Shown here piece by piece: positions 6,304 through 8,193 of a stretch of 8,193 bases of DNA. Under the pieces are notes generated by a model. It saw nothing but the letters and a program-made list of their open reading frames with translations. It was not told where the DNA came from and made no database searches. Source of the DNA: Promethearchaeia archaeon (lineage in GTDB: Archaea > Asgardarchaeota > Lokiarchaeia > Sigyniarchaeales > SOKP01); contig JAHQWX010000067.1 of NCBI GenBank assembly GCA_029856375.1, positions 1 through 8,193 of the forward strand. The letters are read 5' to 3'. A program made the position numbers and the translations under genes. The first letter of the stretch is position 1; every line of letters starts with the position of its first letter.

Positions 6304-6309
6304 ATCACC
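6304..6309 (-). promoter_or_regulatory. Ribosome binding site GGTGAT that fixes the pheT start
   Basis: GGTGAT is a full match to the archaeal anti-Shine-Dalgarno core and lies 4 bases before ATG 6299. It contains the GTG at 6308, which is in frame but is therefore not the likely start. Confidence 0.8.
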
Positions 6310-6312
6310 TAT

Positions 6313-7848
6313 TTAATACGATACCTCCCTTAGCCATTTTATAGGATTTCTGTATAAGTCTCTGATATCTTCTCTCCCCGCCATGAGCATTGCTAACCGC
6401 TCTAATCCCATTCCCCACGCTAAAACTCTTGTAGGATTTTTTATTCCCCATGGGTAAGTCACTTCTGGTCTAAAAATACCCGAACCAGCTAATTCAAGCC
6501 ATGTACCTAACTCTTCCGAATAGACTGAAACTTCCAAACTTGGTTCAGTATAAGGGAAAAATCCCGGGCGAGTAATTACTTTAGGAAATCCCATTTTACC
6601 ATAAAATTCTGTTAATAATCCCCGTAAATCGCATAAGGTTACATTTTCATCAATGACAATACCCTCCACCTGCATGAACTCAGCAAGGTGAGAACGATCT
6701 ACTTTTTCATTTCTGAATACTTTATCAATCGAGAATACCTTAATCGGTGGTTTTTCCTTGTTTTTATAAAATTGCGCTAATCTCCTACAAGTAGTTGCGG
6801 TTGTATGCGTTCTTAATATTACCTTTTTAGCGATGTCATAACTCCAATCGTACTCCCATCCCAAGGAACCACAATCTCCCCCGTTCTCGTGTGTTGCTTT
6901 CACTGCATCAACGCGGTCTTTTTGAGGCAATTTCGATTGCTTTGGATTATTGAGGTAAAAGGTATCGTGCATTTCTCTAGCTGGATGGTCTTGAGGTTGA
7001 AAGAGAGCATCAAAATTGAAGAACGCAGATTCCACAATCGGACCCTTTATTTCTGTGAATCCCATTGAGAGAAAAATATTTCGGATTTTATTGATAATGT
7101 TGATCAATGGATTAATTTTTCCCGCATGCAATCTTGGCCCTGTAACTGAAACATTAAACGGTTTCAGGTTTACTCTCTCCCATTCTCCAGTCAGAAGCAT
7201 GTCTGAAGTAAGATTGCTTATTTCCGCCAATGGTTCAATTTTGCTTACTTGTATCTTTTTTCCTTCCGAAGTGAGATATACTATTCGTTGAGTCTTCTTC
7301 TCCCGCTTTAATAAATTCCTCCTGTTTAAAGCGTCAATTTGTTCCGCTTCTTTTTTTGATAATTTGCTTTTATCGTGATAAGATTTCTTTTCGAAGGTCG
7401 TAATAAATTTTTCAATTTCAAGAGATGGAGCTTCTTTAACATCGGGATAGACTTTATATTCTCCTGCAGCTTTACTTGTGAGGATCCATCGATTTTTTTT
7501 CATATTTTGAATTGCTCGATAAAGGGCTTCATCTTCAAATTTAGATAATTTCTTTAAATCTATAACGCTATACTCTTTCTTTCCGTCTTTTAGAATTAAA
7601 TTGATCAATCTTCTAAATGGAAAACCATTCTTCAAGTAGTCAAGACCTTCATCGTTTAAGTATAAATAATCAATCTTATTCTCTTTAAATCCCCCTAAAT
7701 TATTCGCTGCTAAATCATTAACTGCTGACATTAAGACAATATAGTCAATTTTAAGTTCTTTTGCCAATTCCGATGCTTCTACCTCAACATCTTTTTCCTT
7801 GAGTTTTTTTAAAATATCTATGACATTTTGTTTAAGCTTGATTACCAA
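6313..7848 (-). CDS. pheS: Phenylalanyl-tRNA synthetase alpha chain, archaeal type
   Basis: PheS is the catalytic chain that activates phenylalanine with ATP and transfers it to tRNA(Phe). At 511 residues it has the long archaeal/eukaryal form: about 220 N-terminal residues of winged-helix-like, Lys-rich DNA/RNA-binding type, then the class II core. Core signs are FNFDALFQPQDHPAREMHDTF (277-297, motif 1 region), RTHTTATTCRRL (346-357), FSIDKVFRNEKVDRSHLAEF (372-391, motif 2), the phenylalanine pocket PGFFPYTEPSLEV (428-440) and WGMGLERLAML (478-488, motif 3). The start is TTG, with AAGGT at 7856-7860, 7 bases upstream. No earlier ATG or GTG extends a homologous N-terminus. It is the first gene of the pheS-pheT-pheA group, preceded by a TATA-like element near 7909 and an A-rich leader. 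Confidence 0.96.
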   Translation of the reverse strand: MVIKLKQNVIDILKKLKEKDVEVEASELAKELKIDYIVLMSAVNDLAANNLGGFKENKIDYLYLNDEGLDYLKNGFPFRRLINLILKDGKKEYSVIDLKKLSKFEDEALYRAIQNMKKNRWILTSKAAGEYKVYPDVKEAPSLEIEKFITTFEKKSYHDKSKLSKKEAEQIDALNRRNLLKREKKTQRIVYLTSEGKKIQVSKIEPLAEISNLTSDMLLTGEWERVNLKPFNVSVTGPRLHAGKINPLINIINKIRNIFLSMGFTEIKGPIVESAFFNFDALFQPQDHPAREMHDTFYLNNPKQSKLPQKDRVDAVKATHENGGDCGSLGWEYDWSYDIAKKVILRTHTTATTCRRLAQFYKNKEKPPIKVFSIDKVFRNEKVDRSHLAEFMQVEGIVIDENVTLCDLRGLLTEFYGKMGFPKVITRPGFFPYTEPSLEVSVYSEELGTWLELAGSGIFRPEVTYPWGIKNPTRVLAWGMGLERLAMLMAGREDIRDLYRNPIKWLREVSY

Positions 7849-7904
7849 TTGAACGACCTTCTTTTTATTATATTTTTTTCTATATTTTTTCTAAATCTTT
7901 GATT

Positions 7905-7920
7905 TATTTAAACTTTTTGG
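7905..7920 (-). promoter_or_regulatory. BRE/TATA promoter of pheS-pheT-pheA
   Basis: The minus strand reads CCAAAAAG followed by TTTAAATA, a good purine-rich BRE plus TATA box. Transcription would start about 25 bases downstream, near 7883, leaving a leader of roughly 35 bases with AAGGT before the TTG start of pheS. Confidence 0.6.
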
Positions 7921-7989
7921 TATATTCCTTTAATAATTTTAACAATAATGGTCCAAACTTAAATTAGATTGTAAAACGCGCCCTTTTTG

Positions 7990-8003
7990 TTTAAATTTTT
8001 CAC
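7990..8003 (-). promoter_or_regulatory. Second, upstream TATA-like element
   Basis: GTGAAAAA followed by TTTAAA on the minus strand is another BRE/TATA-like arrangement, 85 bases upstream of the first. It is followed by a short GC-rich island (GGGCGCG, 7977-7983) that stands out in the AT-rich spacer. It could be an alternative promoter giving a leader of about 120 bases, or the promoter of a small RNA. Confidence 0.3.
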
Positions 8004-8009
8004 AAATTA

Positions 8010-8029
8010 AAATCGTAATTATACGATTT
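8010..8029. repeat. Perfect 8-bp inverted repeat, operator-like
   Basis: AAATCGTA (8010-8017) and TACGATTT (8022-8029) are exact reverse complements around the 4-base centre ATTA. The 20-base symmetric site lies just upstream of the distal TATA-like element. Its size and shape suit a dimeric winged-helix regulator. No regulator gene is in the window. Confidence 0.45.
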
Positions 8030-8048
8030 GATTTTCAAAGCCTAAATC

Positions 8049-8080
8049 CCCAAGAGAACATTTCCTAAAATTCTCTTGGG
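8049..8080. repeat. 10-bp perfect stem with 12-base loop
   Basis: CCCAAGAGAA (8049-8058) and TTCTCTTGGG (8071-8080) pair perfectly around a 12-base loop. The stem is half G+C in otherwise AT-rich spacer, so it is unlikely to be only compositional. No T-tract follows on either strand, so it does not look like an ordinary terminator. It may be part of a small RNA, a processing site at the 3' end of an upstream transcript, or a protein-binding site. Confidence 0.55.
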
Positions 8081-8193
8081 CTAAATAAAGAAGAAAGGGG
8101 CTAGATTAAAGACTACATTGATTCCTGTGTATTTCTTATTTGCAGATTTTTTCTGAGAAATATTTAATCAACGACAAATTGTTTAATTGCTTT

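Larger units (their letters stand above)
7849..8193. other. 345-base gene-free stretch upstream of pheS
   Basis: No convincing gene is visible on either strand. From right to left it holds possibly the last codons of an upstream minus-strand gene, a 10-bp hairpin, an 8-bp inverted repeat, two TATA-like elements and the A-rich leader of pheS. At the right edge two minus-strand frames are open for 9 and 18 codons (stops at 8164-8166 and 8136-8138). Either could be the tail of a neighbour, but this cannot be decided from so few codons. I saw no tRNA arms or T-loop consensus. Confidence 0.6.

Noticed and set aside
4602..6308. pheT starting at GTG 6308
   Set aside because: That GTG is part of the GGTGAT ribosome binding site, which is well spaced for ATG 6299, and family members begin at the MPTIEL-like segment.
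7869..7891. Two adjacent TATA-plus-T-run words as a tandem repeat
   Set aside because: The 12- and 11-base units are simple AT sequence in the pheS leader and are readily explained by composition.
8049..8080. Hairpin as an intrinsic terminator
   Set aside because: No T-tract follows the stem on either strand.
7849..8193. tRNA, snoRNA-like RNA or small gene in the spacer
   Set aside because: I found no T-loop consensus, acceptor pairing or clear C/D box set, and ATG-started frames here are shorter than 10 codons.
1..8193. CRISPR array, insertion sequence or defence system
   Set aside because: No regularly spaced repeats, transposase motifs, long terminal repeats or defence genes are visible; all recognised genes are metabolic or RNA-related.

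Overview
The window (roughly one third G+C) looks like a piece of an archaeal chromosome. The evidence is an archaeal/eukaryal-type phenylalanyl-tRNA synthetase (alpha chain of 511 residues with a winged-helix-rich N-terminus, short beta chain of about 565 residues), ribosome binding sites of the GGTGAT/GAGGT type, TATA-like boxes with purine-rich BRE-like flanks, T-tract terminators without GC hairpins, and free use of GTG and TTG starts. I cannot fix the lineage. An AT-rich, bacterial-gene-rich archaeon (for example an Asgard or Bathyarchaeia member) would fit, but this is inference. Every gene lies on the minus strand, so transcription runs from right to left.

Right part (8193 to 3496): a 345-base gene-free stretch with a 10-bp hairpin, an 8-bp operator-like inverted repeat and TATA-like elements leads into pheS-pheT-pheA. 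These three genes are packed with 13- and 11-base gaps. Together they encode both chains of phenylalanyl-tRNA synthetase and a fused chorismate mutase/prephenate dehydratase with a C-terminal ACT domain. One transcript would therefore make the committed enzyme of phenylalanine synthesis and the enzyme that charges tRNA with phenylalanine.

Middle part (3495 to 2254): a separate gene for RNase PH follows. Its sequence resembles the bacterial tRNA-trimming enzyme far more than the archaeal exosome subunit Rrp41, which is unexpected beside archaeal PheRS genes. After a T-rich stretch that can serve as its terminator and carries the next TATA-like box, there is a small charged protein of about 102 residues that I do not recognise.

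Left part (2253 to 1): an rfbA-rfbB-rfbD (rmlA-rmlB-rmlD) cluster begins dTDP-L-rhamnose synthesis. It supplies glucose-1-phosphate thymidylyltransferase, dTDP-glucose 4,6-dehydratase and the first third of dTDP-4-dehydrorhamnose reductase. rfbC is not in the window and may lie beyond the left edge.

The main oddities are the bacterial-type RNase PH, two genes (rfbA and the small unknown one) whose best reading needs a non-standard start (ATT and CTG) exactly 5 bases after an identical GTGAG, the pheS-pheT-pheA arrangement, and the structured gene-free stretch upstream of pheS. I found no mobile element, CRISPR array, tRNA or rRNA, and no clear new system.
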